A DNA stretch of 64,000 nucleotides from positions 120,449,525 through 120,513,524 of the forward strand of contig NC_134539.1 in assembly GCF_050624435.1 (NCBI RefSeq), in the 5' to 3' direction. Numbering within the stretch: the first letter of the stretch is position 1; every line of letters starts with the position of its first letter. Positions 9,803-20,283 of this stretch are shown here, in pieces. This DNA comes from Tenrec ecaudatus. Lineage: Eukaryota; Chordata; Mammalia; Afrosoricida; Tenrecidae. Position numbers and translations under genes: made by a program. Under the pieces are notes generated by a model. It did not search any database. It was not told the DNA's origin and was given only the letters and a program-made list of their open reading frames with translations.

Positions 9803-10846
9803 AATGAATGCTGCTAAAAGTTGGTTCTTTGAAAGGACAAACAGAATCGACAGACCACTGGCAAACCTAACCAAAGAAAGGAGGGAACAAATTTCAATAG
9901 CAAGAATAAGGGATGAAAGAGGGAACATTACAACAGACCCTAATGAAATTAAAAGGATAATTACACAGTACTATGAATGACTGTACTCCAATGAATTAAA
10001 AAATTTGGAAGACATGGACAAATTCTTTGAAAAACAATCCCTCCCTAGACTATCCTCGGTGGACGTCAAGAATCTCAGCAGACTCATGAAATACTCAAGG
10101 TTATCAAGGGATTACCAACAAAAAAATCCCCTGGATCCGAGGGCTTCACTGGAGAATTCTACCAAGCATTTAGGGAAGAACTAACACCAATCCTACACAA
10201 ACTCTTCCAGAACATAGAAAAAGACGGCAAACTCCCGAACTCCTTCTATGAAGCTAGTATAACTCTGATACCCAAACCGGGCAAGGATCCCACAAGAATC
10301 GAGAACTACAGACCAATATCCCTAATGAACATTGATGCAAATTAAAACAGCAATGAGGTACCACCTAACACCCTCAAAGGCAGCCCAATCCAAAAAATCA
10401 GAGAGCCAAAAATGTTGGAGGGGCTGTGGGGAGACAGGAACTCTCATCCACTGCTGGTGGACCTGTAAGTATGTACAGCCACTATGGAAATCGATCTGGC
10501 GATACCTAAAACAGATGGAAATAGAGTTACCATATGACCCAGCAATCCCCCTACTGGGCATATACCCAGAAGAGGCAAGAAACAAACCAAGGCCAGACAT
10601 CTGTGCTCCAATGTTCATTGTGGCACAGTTCACAACTGCAAGGAGTTGGAACAACCCAAATTTCCATCAACTGACAAGTGGATTAAAAAGCTGTGGTACA
10701 TACATACAATGGAGTACTACGCATCGCTGAAAAGCAGTGATGAACGTATGAAGCACATTGCCGCATGGGAAGAACTGGAGGAAATCATGCTAAGCGAAGT
10801 AAGTCAAGCACAAAAGGGCAAGTACAACATGAGTCCGCTGAGGTAA
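9803..10846 (+). pseudogene. L1 ORF2 remnant (reverse transcriptase), deleted and frameshifted
   Basis: Family knowledge: L1 ORF2p supplies endonuclease, reverse transcriptase and a C-terminal Cys-rich segment for retrotransposition. Seen here: an inter-domain part ('RTNRIDRPLANLTKERR' in one frame), the start of the RT domain ('[13 protein letters not shown]' near 10300-10340), then an abrupt jump to the C-terminal region ('[17 protein letters not shown]', '[10 protein letters not shown]'). It ends in a different frame ('[17 protein letters not shown]...MSPLR') with a stop at 10844-10846. The RT catalytic core is therefore missing; by comparison with a full L1 roughly 1.7 kb is lost. There is also an in-frame TGA near 9978. 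The junction lies in 'atgcaaa' (10335-10341). Dead copy. Confidence 0.9.
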
Positions 10847-12267
10847 ACTTTCAAACAAAAATTGCAAAAGGGGCATAGGGAAAAAGCTACTGCATACAAA
10901 CATTCTAGGGGTGAGGACCAGGTAATATGGCAGGGACCAGACCAAATACAGGGATACACATGGTAGACAGATAAAAGGGAGGTGGGGAAAGGGAAAAAAA
11001 TAATAAAAAAGAAATGAGTAGCGGGGGCACAGGGCACTAACCCACCCAAGGGGAGGGTACTGTTTGTGTCTCCACAGGGAAAGAGGGACCAGACATCAAC
11101 CCAGTGCTCCAAGATGTGAATGCAACATGCCGGCGTGGAGTACGGAGCCAGTGAAGAGGTCGGGAGGTGGGGGAGGGGCAGCCGCAATCCCAACTACTAA
11201 GTGGACACCTGCCCCTCCCCCCCAGAAGAATTTATTTCAAAGGACGGCACTGAATCTGCAGCTCCGGGAGAGGGACGTATCTGCTCAGAGCACACGGGAG
11301 CAGATGAAGGGGGAGGAGGATAGAGTGGGACACATCCTGGCCCACCAGGCCGTGAGGACGATATTCCCAATTAGAGCAGCCTGTCCACGGAGAAGACCAC
11401 ATGGTTGGCCCCACGATGAGACATGACGCCCCTCACTGACCCATAGCCCTACAGGGGACAACACCAGAGACACAGTGTGGGAAGTGCACCCGATCTAATC
11501 CTGCCACACCGAGGCAAAACACTAAGGGAGTGCAACAGAACAGCAAGGGAATGGAGCAGCAAGGTCCCCAGGGAATGCTGAAGGTGGACTTTCGGGCCAG
11601 GGTGTGGTTCCCCAACAGACTAGACTGGAAAACACTCCTAAGGGCCAAAACACAACCCTTGAACTAACCACAAGTTTTTCTTTCTTGTTGTTCTTTGTTT
11701 TGATTTTTTGTCATTGGTTTGTTGTTGTTGTTGTTTTGTTGTATACTGTTTCTTGGCTTTGCTCTGTCTTGTTTTTGTGCATGCTATAATCACTGCAGGT
11801 CTGTCTAAATAAGACAGGCTGGATGAACAATCTGGAGGAGAAAACAATGGGACCAACAGTTCCGGGGGTACATGGGAGAAGGGGAGGTGGGGGGAAAGGT
11901 AGTGGTGTTAACAAACCCAGGGACAAGGGAACAACAAGTAATCCAAATTAGTGGTGAGGCGGGTGTAGGAGGCCTGAAAGGTCATGATCAAGGGTAATGT
12001 AACCAAGAGGAATTGCTGAAACCCTGTTGGGGACTGAGCATGATAGTGGGACAGGAGGAAAGTCAAAGGAAATAGAAGAAAGAGCTGGGAGGCAAAGGAC
12101 ATTTACAGAGGTCTAGATAAAGACATGTACATATGCAAATGTATATATGAGGATGGGGAAATAGATCTATGGACATATATTTATAGGTTTAGTATTAAGG
12201 TAGCAAAAGAACATTGGGCCTCCACTCAAGTACTCCATCAATGCAAGAATACTTTCTTCTATTAAAT

Positions 12268-12755
12268 TGGCATTCTATGATGCTCACCTTCCCGACACAA
12301 TTGCTGAAGACAAAGCGGGTGAATAAGCAAATGTGAAGAAAGCTGATGGTGCCCAGCTATGAAAAGATATAGCATCTGGGGTCTTAAAGGCTTGAAGGTA
12401 AGCAAGCAGCCTTCTAGCTCAGAAACAACAAAGCCCACATGGAAGAAGCACACCAGCCTATGTGAACACGAGGTGCCAAAGGGATCAGTTATCAGGCACC
12501 AAAGAACAAAAAAATCATTGTGTGCTCACCTCCCCTAAACAATAGCTGAAGACAAATGGGTGCATAAGCAAATGTAGCAAGGAAAACTGATGGAGCCCAG
12601 CTATCAAAAGATATAACGTCTGGGGTCTTAAAGGCATGAAGGTAAACAAGCGGCCATCTAGCTCAGAAGCAACAAAGCCCACATGGAAGAACCACACCAG
12701 TCTGTGTGATCAAGAGGTGTCAAAGAGATCAGGTAACAGGCATCATCAGAACAAA
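12268..12755 (+). repeat. tandem duplication of a about 240-bp unit in the L1 3' UTR
   Basis: Unit A (about 12275-12510) and unit B (about 12522-12755) share the same order: 'gctgaagacaaa', 'gcataagcaaatg', 'gcccagctat', 'ggggtcttaaaggc', 'catctagctcagaag', 'aacaaagcccacatggaaga' and 'ggatcag...aacaggcat'. The same double unit occurs in the copies at 14161-15206 and 53515-55140. Other copies in the window have one unit. Confidence 0.85.
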
Positions 12756-13429
12756 AAATCTTACCATTGTGAATGAGGTGGGGATTGCGGAGTGGAGACC
12801 CAAAGCCCATTTGTAGGCCACTGGACATTCCTTACAAAAGGGTCTCAGGGAGGAGACGTGCCAGTCAGGGTGTGATGTAGCAATGATGAAAAATACAACT
12901 TTCCTCTAGTTCCTAAATGCTTCCCTCCCACCACCCCCTGACTATCATGATCCCAATTCTACCTTGCAAGTCTGGCTAAACCAGAAGATGTACAGTGGTA
13001 CAGATAGGAACTGGAAACACAGGGAATCCAGGGCAGATGATCCCTTCAGAACCAGTGATGTGAGTGGCGATACTGAGAGGGTAGAAGGAGGGTGAGTTGG
13101 AAAGGGGGAAACCAATTACAAGGATCTACATGTGACCTCCTCCCTGGGGGACGGACAACAGAAACGTGGGTGAAGGGAGACATCGGACAGGGCAAGATAT
13201 GACAAAATAATAATTTCTAAATTATCAAGGGTTCATGCAGAAGGGGAAGTGGAGAGGGAGGGGAAAAAATGAGGAGCTGATGCCAGGGGCTTAAGTGGAG
13301 AGCAAATGTTTTGAGAATGATGAGGGCAATGAATGTACAAATGTTCTTTACACAATTGATGTATGTATGGATTGTGATAAGAGTTGTATGAGCCCCTAAT
13401 TAAATGATTTTTAAAAAGATATAGTGTCT

Positions 13430-14160
13430 CGGATCTTAAAGGCTTGAAGTTAAACAAGCGGCCATCTAGCAGAAAAACAATAAGTCCACATGGAAGAAGC
13501 ATACGAGCCTGTGTGTTCATGAGGTGTTGACAGAATCAGGTAACAGGCATCAGAAGACCCCAAACTAACAAAAAAAATCACATATTGTTGAGAATGAGGA
13601 GGGTCAGAGCAGAGACCCAAAACCCATCTGTAGACAATGGGACATCCCATCACAGAAGGGTCACAAGGAAGGGATGAGTCAACCAGGGTACAGTACAACA
13701 CCGATGAAACACACAATACTCCTCTGGTTCCTTGAGGCTTCCTCACCCCCTACGATCATGACCCCAGTCCTGCCTTTCAGTTCTGGCTAGATCAACCTGA
13801 ACATGAGCACAAGTACAAGATAAGAGCTCATGACATATGGAATCGAGGAACAGGAATGGGAGTAGTAATACTAGAAGGGTAGTAGGAAGGTGGGAAGATG
13901 AGGGGAGAAAGGGGGAACTGATGGAAATTATCAACACATAACCACCTACCCCAAAGATAGAAACTATGGGGGAAGGGAGGCAGCAGTCAGTGTAAGATAT
14001 GAAAAATAATAATTTATAATTTATTAAGGGGTCACAAGGGTGGGGGAAAGAGGGAAAAAGGGGAGCTGATATCAAGGGCTCGATAGAAACTAAATATTTT
14101 TAAAATAATGATGGCAACATATTTACAAACATGCTTGATACAATTAATTTATGAATTGTT
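13430..14160 (+). mobile_element. older L1 3' UTR copy, segment 2 of 3
   Basis: It resumes the element left at 9798: 'cggatcttaaaggcttgaag', 'acaagcggccatctagc', 'cccatctgtagacaatggg', 'ataataatttataatttatt', up to 'caattaatttatgaattgtt'. There it is split by the next insertion. Single-unit form of the 3' UTR. Confidence 0.88.
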
Positions 14161-15206
14161 CCCACCTTCCCGACATAATCGCTGAAGACAGACGTGAGCA
14201 GACGTGGTGAGGAAAGCTGATGGTGCCCGGCTATCAAAAGATATAGCATCTGAGGTCTTAAAGGGTTGAGGGCAAACAAGCAACCATCTAGCGAAGAAGC
14301 ACACAAGAGAAGAAGCACACAAGCCTGTGTGAACACGAGGTGTTGAAGGGATCAGGTAGCAGAAACCAAAGAACAAACACCATCATTGTGTGATCACCTC
14401 CGCCACATAAATGCTGAAGACAAATGTGGGCATAAGTGAGTGTAAAGTAAACAGCGACCATCTAGCCCAGAAGCAACAAAGCCCACATGGAAGCAGCACA
14501 CCAACATGTGTGATCATGAGGGCCGAGGGGACCAGGTTTCAAGCACCAAAGAGGGGGTGGGAATCATATCATCGTGAATGAGGGGAGTGCCTGATGGGGA
14601 CCCAATGCCGATCTGTAGACAGCTGGACATCCTTGCAGAGGGGTAGTGGGGAGGAGATGAGTCACTCAGGGTTCAGTGTAGCAATAATGAAACTCACAAC
14701 CTTCCTCTAGTTCTTAAACGCTTCCTCCCCCCAACTATCATGATCCGAATTCTACCTTACAAACCTGGTTAGACCAGAGGATATACAGTGGTACAGATGG
14801 GATCTGGAAACACAGGGAATCTAGGACAGATGAACCCCTCAGGACCAACAGTGAGAGGGGTGATTCCGGGAGGCAAGGGGGTTAGAAAGGGGGAACCGAT
14901 CACAGGGATCTACATATAACCTCCTCTCTGGGGGATGGACAACAGAAAAGTGAGTGAAGGGAGACACCTGGCAGTGTAAGATAAGACAAAACAATAATTT
15001 ATAAATTATTAAGGGTTCATGAGGGAGTGGGGAACGGGGAGGGTGGGGGAGGAAATAAATGAAAATGAGGAACTGATTCCAGGAACCCAAGCAGAAGGCA
15101 AATTTTGAGAATGATGAGGGCAACGAATGTCTAAGTGTACTTTACACAATTGATGTATGTATGGTTTGTGATAAGAGTTGTATGAGCCCCAATAAAATGA
15201 TTTTTT
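14161..15206 (+). mobile_element. L1 3' UTR tail, nested, perfect 16-nt target-site duplication
   Basis: The insertion is flanked by taatttatgaattgtt at 14145-14160 and 15207-15222 (16/16). It starts within tandem unit A ('cttcccgacataatcgctg') and includes a shortened unit B (about 14390-14560). It ends 'agccccaataaaatgattt' with a T/A-rich tail. No coding sequence. Confidence 0.93.
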
Positions 15207-15222
15207 TAATTTATGAATTGTT

Positions 15223-15265
15223 ATAAAAACTGTAAGAACCCCCAGTAAAATGATCTTTTAATGAC
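15223..15265 (+). mobile_element. older L1 3' UTR copy, segment 3 of 3 (terminus)
   Basis: 'ataaaaactgtaagaaccc' and 'ccagtaaaatgatctttta' are the last bases of the element interrupted at 14160. One copy of the duplicated target restores the normal family order. Confidence 0.85.
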
Positions 15266-15274
15266 AAAAGAAAG

Positions 15275-15347
15275 TGACGGTCTCAGAGACTCACAAGGGC
15301 AGTTCTACCCTGTGCAATAGAATCGCTTGAGTCAGTATTGACTCAAC
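15275..15347 (+). repeat. AfroSINE 3' part, split from 9392-9504
   Basis: 'cggtctcagagactcacaag', 'gcagttctaccctgtgcaat', 'aatcgcttgagtcagtattg' follow directly on the SINE position where the 5' part ends at 9504. Confidence 0.75.
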
Positions 15348-15349
15348 AT

Positions 15350-15541
15350 TTGGGTGGCACAGTGGATTACACATTGAGCTGCTAACTGCAGGGTCAGCAG
15401 TTCGACTCCACCAGCCACCCCTCAGGAAAACAATGAGGCTATCTTCTCTCATAAAGATGTACAGCCTCAGAAATCCAGAGGGGCAGTTCCCCGCTGCCCT
15501 AAGGGGTCACTATGAGTCAGAATCAACTCGACTGGGGTTGT
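15350..15541 (+). repeat. AfroSINE
   Basis: A full-length copy: 'tgggtggcacagtggatta', 'gagctgctaactgcagggtc', B box 'cagttcgactccacc', 'gggtcactatgagtcagaat', 'caactcgactggggttg'. Confidence 0.9.
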
Positions 15542-15643
15542 TATTAAGACCACTGAGTCATCTTCCACTCAGACAGTGGTCCCACCTGGTGTGACAAAGA
15601 AGAGCTGTTCCCTAAAGTTTTCTACGCTGTAAGAGACTCGAGG

Positions 15644-16137
15644 GGTTCTTTAATGCTTCCCCCCCCCCACTATCATGACCCCCAATTCTATCTTACAAAT
15701 CCAGCTAGACCAGAGCAGGTACACTGGCACAGATCAGAGCTGGAAACACAGGGAATCCAGGACAGATAACCCCCTCAGGGCCAATAATGAGAGTAGAGAT
15801 ACCAGAAGGGGAAGGGGAAGGTGGGGGAGAAAGAGGAATCAACCACAATGATGTACACACAATCCCCTTCCTGGGGGACGAACAACAAAAAAGTGGGTGA
15901 AGGGAGACATCGGACAGTGTAAGACATGAAAAAATAATAATTTATAAATTATCAAGGTGGAGGGAGGGAGGATAGGAGAAGGAGGGGGAAAATGAGGAGC
16001 TAATACCAAGGGCTCAAGTAGAAAATGTTTTGAAAATGATGATGGCAACAAATGTACAAATGGGCTTGACACAGTGGAGATACGGATGGATTGTAATAAG
16101 AGTTGAATGAGCCCCCAATAAAATGATTTTTTTTAAG
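15644..16137 (+). mobile_element. L1 3' UTR tail
   Basis: 'ttctttaatgcttcc', a C-run, 'actatcatgacccccaattc', 'gatgtacacacaatcccctt', 'aataataatttataaattat', 'gcccccaataaaatgatttt' and a short T/A tail. 5'-truncated, noncoding. Confidence 0.88.
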
Positions 16138-16140
16138 AAG

Positions 16141-16530
16141 AAAAGAAACAGTAACAGGAATAATGGGTCTCTGAGGGCATGGAAAGCGGGGGCAGGTAGA
16201 ATAAGGAACTGATCGCATTGATGACTGTAGAACCCCACTTGATGGGATCAAACAACCGAATTGTATGTGAATGGACATACTGGCTCATGTAAGATGGAGA
16301 AAAAAACACTTATAGGGGAAAAATAACAATAAGGGTTCGTGGTGGGGGTGGTGTAGGGTAGAGGAGGGAAGGAATAAAGAGGAGCTGGTATCAGGAGTTC
16401 AAGAAGAAAGAAATTGTTTGGAAGCTGATTGTGATAGCAATTGTACAATACTGCTTGATGTGATTGAACTATGGAATGTTATGTCTGTATTTCTCCCAAT
16501 AGAATGATTTTTCAAATAATAAAATGAAGA
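16141..16530 (+). mobile_element. diverged relative of the L1 3' tail
   Basis: The order is similar but the sequence distinct: 'aacaataagggttcgtgg', a G-rich tract, 'gctggtatcaggagttcaag', 'acaatactgcttgatgtgat', 'ctcccaatagaatgattttt'. It probably belongs to an older sister subfamily. The end pattern is the same with different intermediate bases. Confidence 0.65.
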
Positions 16531-16699
16531 ACAAGTTAAAGATAAAAAGAGAGACTTAAAGGCCATGAGTCTGGGTGGTTTTCTGCTTTGGGGTTTGGAA
16601 TCCTTATGGGGTCCAGCTCTTTCTCACAGGGCAACTGGGCGGAGCCACAGCCTGGTTTCTGCTCTCCCAAACGCAGGCTCGCATTCTGTCCCCACTGCA

Positions 16700-16830
16700 G
16701 CTCTGTGCCTAGGGGTGATGATACCCCTTTTCCACATCAGGAAACAGAGGCTCAGAGAGGCCAAATACCTCGTCCAAGGTCAGGTTGCTGCACCCAGTGA
16801 ATCCTGCACTTCCCAGGCTAACCTTAGAGC
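16700..16830 (+). repeat. MIR SINE
   Basis: 'ctctgtgcctaggggtgatg', 'catcaggaaacagaggctca', 'gagaggccaaatacctcgtc', 'caaggtcagg'. A clear MIR core. Confidence 0.75.
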
Positions 16831-16919
16831 TCTCCTGAGAAGCTCTTGTAGGAAGCAGGGACCACAGACCTGGCAGTTGGCAGCCAATCACGTAAGCACT
16901 GGACTACCTATCAGCCTGT

Positions 16920-17111
16920 GGCCATCAGGTGGATTCTGACCCATAGCAACCCTACGGGACCAGCTAGAACTGCCTCACTAGGTTCCCGGGGCTGTGACGC
17001 TTTACAGAAGCAGACCGCCATAGCTTTCTCCAAGGGGAGGCCAGTGGGTTCGAACTGCTGGCCTTTGGGTACACAGCTGAGCACTTACCTCCTGTGTCAC
17101 CAGGGGCCCTT
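16920..17111 (-). repeat. AfroSINE (reverse)
   Basis: 'gccatcaggtggattctgac', 'catagcaaccctacgggacc', 'gtgggttcgaactgctggcc' and 'ctgtgtcaccaggggccc' mark a full-length minus-strand copy. Confidence 0.9.
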
Positions 17112-17867
17112 TATCAGGTACAGCAGCACCTACTGGCTGCCCCCTGGCTTGCTACTTGAGGAGCTTTGGGTCAATTGAGGAAAGAACTTGAAATCACTAG
17201 ACAGCACAAGACTCTGAATCTAGAGGATGGTCACGGCGGGGGAGGGGTTCCAGAGAGAGGAGGACCAGAGCTCGGTCCAAAAAATAATAATTAACTAAAA
17301 GGACGAGGCATTTTATCGAGGGGTGAGCGAGGGCGTTTCAGGAGGGGCACTCGGAGTCTTCAGAGGTGCAGCGAAGGCAGTACGCAAAGAACAGACACCT
17401 GGAGCAGGTGACTTGAGAGGCCAGCACAGGTCAGGTTCAACCCCCACCCCCTCCCCGGGATCTGGGAGCAGATGCAGGCAGCTGGCTGTTAACCTCTGCC
17501 AAGCAGGAGCTGTGCCAGGGCCAGAGAGAGTCCTGCCTGCCCCCTCCACACAGCGCCAGCCTGCCCTCCACCACCCACCCAAGACTGTCAGTAGTACCTT
17601 CCCTCCAGGGCTTTCCCCCTGCCCAAACCACAACAGAACCCCCACCACGCAGAAGTGGGGGCATGGAGGCAGGACTGACTGCACAGTGTCCTGAGCTCTC
17701 CAAGGAGGCCAGGGCCTCTCGGTCTGCCCCATCCTCTGCGGGCAAAGCGGAGCAGTGTTCCAAGTGCGCTGGACAAAGAGTGTTTGAGGGCCCCGAGGAT
17801 GGTCCCTGCTTCCTACAAGAGCTTCTCCGGAGAGCTCAACGGTAGCCTGGGGAAGGGCAGGCAGCAG
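17112..17867. other. unique GC-rich sequence
   Basis: No repeats seen. A minus-strand frame from 17888 to 17313 stays open for 191 codons, but it is Pro/Gly/Trp-rich, low in complexity and without family motifs. I do not accept it as coding. Confidence 0.45.
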
Positions 17868-17955
17868 TGTGACCGTGGACGGGCACATGGCCTCCCTGAG
17901 CCTCTGTTTCCTGTGTGGAAAGGGGTACCATCACCATCGTGGGAACAAGGGAATG
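17868..17955 (+). repeat. MIR SINE fragment
   Basis: 'cagtgtgaccgtggacggg', 'ctccctgagcctctgtttcc', 'ggggtaccatcaccatcg'. Confidence 0.65.
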
Positions 17956-18188
17956 GGAGCCTGGGTTAGGGAAGCTGTGTACAGGCTGAGGCTGCACACA
18001 CCAGTGGCTCGGGCCCTTCCCTTGATGTGAACCACGGAAACCCCTGCGAGGTCAAGGGTCTCTCCCTGGGCCACCCAGGCAGTGGCCCCCGCTGGGCTCC
18101 CTCAGCATCCGCTCAGAGCTGAAGACAATCCAAGCCCGGACAACGGAGAGAGGAGAGGAGGGCACGTGTGTGTTTGTGCCTGTGTGTG

Positions 18189-18194
<6 letters not shown>

Positions 18195-18225
<31 letters not shown>
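18195..18225 (+). repeat. (TG)n microsatellite
   Basis: An uninterrupted TG run of about 15 units within a longer TG-rich stretch from about 18163. Confidence 0.97.
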
Positions 18226-18226
<1 letters not shown>

Positions 18227-18309
18227 TGCCCCGATGGGGGGCAGGGGAGGGGCGGGGCAGAGGACAGAAAAGGAGAAGGGAGACGAAACACGGGGAGAGG
18301 AGGACTGAG

Positions 18310-18690
18310 GTATTCGGTTACATGATCTAAATTCTAATCAAACATCATTTAAAGCGTGTTTTATTTCAGCCTCGGGAGAGCGGGTCCCTCCTGGCTGCTC
18401 ACCATGGCAACGGGCCGCTCATTTCAGAAGTGTCATGCCACATTATCGTCCTGCCGCCTCACACGCTCCCGCCGCCTGACAACTTCGCTCTGCCCCTTGC
18501 GACAACCGTCCCCGCTCGGCCGGTTTATTTTTGGTGTCAGCCGCCCCCCACCCCCATCATCAGTGGATTGAAAGGCAACCTCGGCCCTCCAGCCGGTGTG
18601 CATCACAGCCTGTTTGGTGATAAGAGATAATTTGAGAAGATATTTGCTTACATGTGTATGAACAATTTGCTGCATTAAGACAATTCTGCC
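18310..18690. promoter_or_regulatory. candidate conserved noncoding element
   Basis: Two AT-rich ends ('attctaatcaaacatcattt' near 18330; 'gataatttgagaagatattt' near 18625) bracket a CpG-containing middle (about 18395-18530, 'cgctcccgccgcctgac', 'cgctcggccggtttattt'). No repeat signature. The mix of CpGs and TAAT/AAT cores resembles a developmental enhancer. Inference only. Confidence 0.4.
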
Positions 18691-18865
18691 TGGTGCACGG
18701 GGATGGAGAGGGGGTGGCCAGTGCTCAAACTGACAACAGCCCGGGGAAGAGAAGGGAGGGGTTACCCCTCACTCCTCAGGGCTCCTCTAAGCTGGGGGCC
18801 CTGGGAGATTCTCATCTGGCTGCTCTCCCCGCCCCCACCCTGCCCTGGCTTCTTCCCTGCCACTA

Positions 18866-18950
18866 ACTTGCTGTGTGACCTTGTGCAAGCCGTCCCCTTC
18901 TCTGTACCTCCAATTCCTTATCTATCAATAAACGGGGTTGGACAGGCTGG
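18866..18950 (+). repeat. MIR SINE fragment
   Basis: 'aacttgctgtgtgaccttg', 'tgcaagccgtccccttctct', 'ccttatctatcaataaacgg'. Confidence 0.75.
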
Positions 18951-19271
18951 AATCCCAAATGCCTGCCCACTGGAATTGGGTGAGTCAGTGATTCTAAGCC
19001 CAGGGTGGAGGACCCAGGAAGAAGACGGTCCCCTTGTCCCATCACCAGTGTGAAAGTGAATGAAAGGGGGAGATGCTAGCCAGGGCTAATCCACCTGTGT
19101 TCTTGACTTTGCCAGTTCTGAAACAGCACATCAGGTTGGGGGACACCTACAGACCCCTAGTAGAGACCCATAAGACTCCAGACTAGGATTAGACCCGGTC
19201 CTGGGCATGGGTCTTCTAGGGGACCCTTCCTTGCACCCTGCCTGGCTGAGAGATTGTTCCTGAAAACACAT

Positions 19272-19309
<38 letters not shown>

Positions 19310-20283
19310 CCTTCCACATGCATTGCCCCAGGCCGTGGGGCAGAATAGACTGGCAAAGACAGATTCAAGAGAAAGTAAGAGAAATATACCCAGTCCCCAA
19401 TAAGAAGATGAGACCTGGCCCTCAAAGGTGAGCATTGGAACAAGGCGGCCCCATCCCAAAGCCTTCATCCATCACAAATCAGGATTAACAAGGGCTGCGG
19501 TCTCCTGAAGGGTTCTTGGCAGCCAGCTGGTGCTGAGATTCACAGGGTTCGGCGCCCCCTAGATCTCGGTGATGGGAAAGCAGGCATAAGAGAGTCAGCT
19601 GGAGGAATCTGAGCCTCTACTTACTCATCTGTCAAGTGGGACTCATGGTATGGGCCAGCCTCCAAGTCCTGGAGGCCGAGCTCCAGAAGTCCAGCCATTA
19701 AACGAATATCACAATGACAGGAGGCACACGCCGGTTCCAGGTTTCCCGCACATGGACAAGAGGGCTTCAAAAAGATTGTGGGGGGAAATCCACTCTGTCT
19801 TATTCCATTCCTCCACTTTTTAAAGACCCTCCCCCTTATAAAAGGTTACATCCCCACTCCCCTGTGGTCTAGTAAGCGTGCAACTGCACGGCGCACCGCC
19901 TGGAAGGTTGTGGGAATGACCGGAATGTGACACCGAGATATAAAGTGAGGAAGTGGCGCCCACAGACTTGCTCAATGCAAGGTGACCACAAGCCTCCCGG
20001 CTGAAAAAGGACAATCAAACAAAACCCAAACCACAAGGCCTGGGGCGTTTCGCTGGAGAAAGCACGGTGTGTCCCAGGACACAGGGTGGTTGTGAGAGTA
20101 GAGGGGGCTTCGCACAGCCCTGGGTGTGCAGCCTGTGTTCTGTAAACACCAGGAATTAGACGTCTTCATAGTAATGGGCTCTGAGGACCTCGGGGTTTTC
20201 TGTTTAGCGGGCTCACTCCTCCATCTCCCACCCTGATGTGCCCCAGGGTCCTGAGGCTTGAGTGGCTCCCACCTGGGCCCTGT
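18951..20283. other. mostly unique sequence with microsatellite and MIR scraps
   Basis: It contains the AC run at 19274-19307 and a MIR scrap at about 19610-19645 ('ttactcatctgtcaagtggg'). A CTCF-like half motif, 'ggcgccccctag', lies at 19551-19562. No gene pattern seen. Confidence 0.45.
19274..19307 (+). repeat. (AC)n microsatellite
   Basis: 17 uninterrupted AC units. Confidence 0.98.

Larger units (their letters stand above)
9799..13413 (+). mobile_element. L1 LINE, 5'-truncated and internally deleted, with 16-nt target-site duplication
   Basis: This is the key copy: it joins L1 ORF2 sequence (about 9803-10846) to the 3' UTR whose tails fill the rest of the window (10847-13413, about 2.57 kb). 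It starts mid-ORF2, so it lacks the 5' UTR, ORF1 and the endonuclease. The end is 'agcccctaattaaatgattt' plus a short A run. The direct repeat aaaagatatagtgtct occurs perfectly at 9783-9798 and 13414-13429. The insertion lies inside an older copy of its own family. The 3' UTR contains a purine/G-rich tract, a T-rich stretch (11680-11780) and a tandem unit (12268-12755). Confidence 0.93.

Noticed and set aside
10332-10846. Possible intact gene with a Cys-rich segment
   Set aside because: It is the C-terminal remnant of L1 ORF2, frameshifted and lacking the catalytic core. Annotated as a pseudogene.
17313-17888. 191-codon minus-strand frame
   Set aside because: Trp/Pro/Gly-rich, no family resemblance, overlapped by open frames on the other strand.
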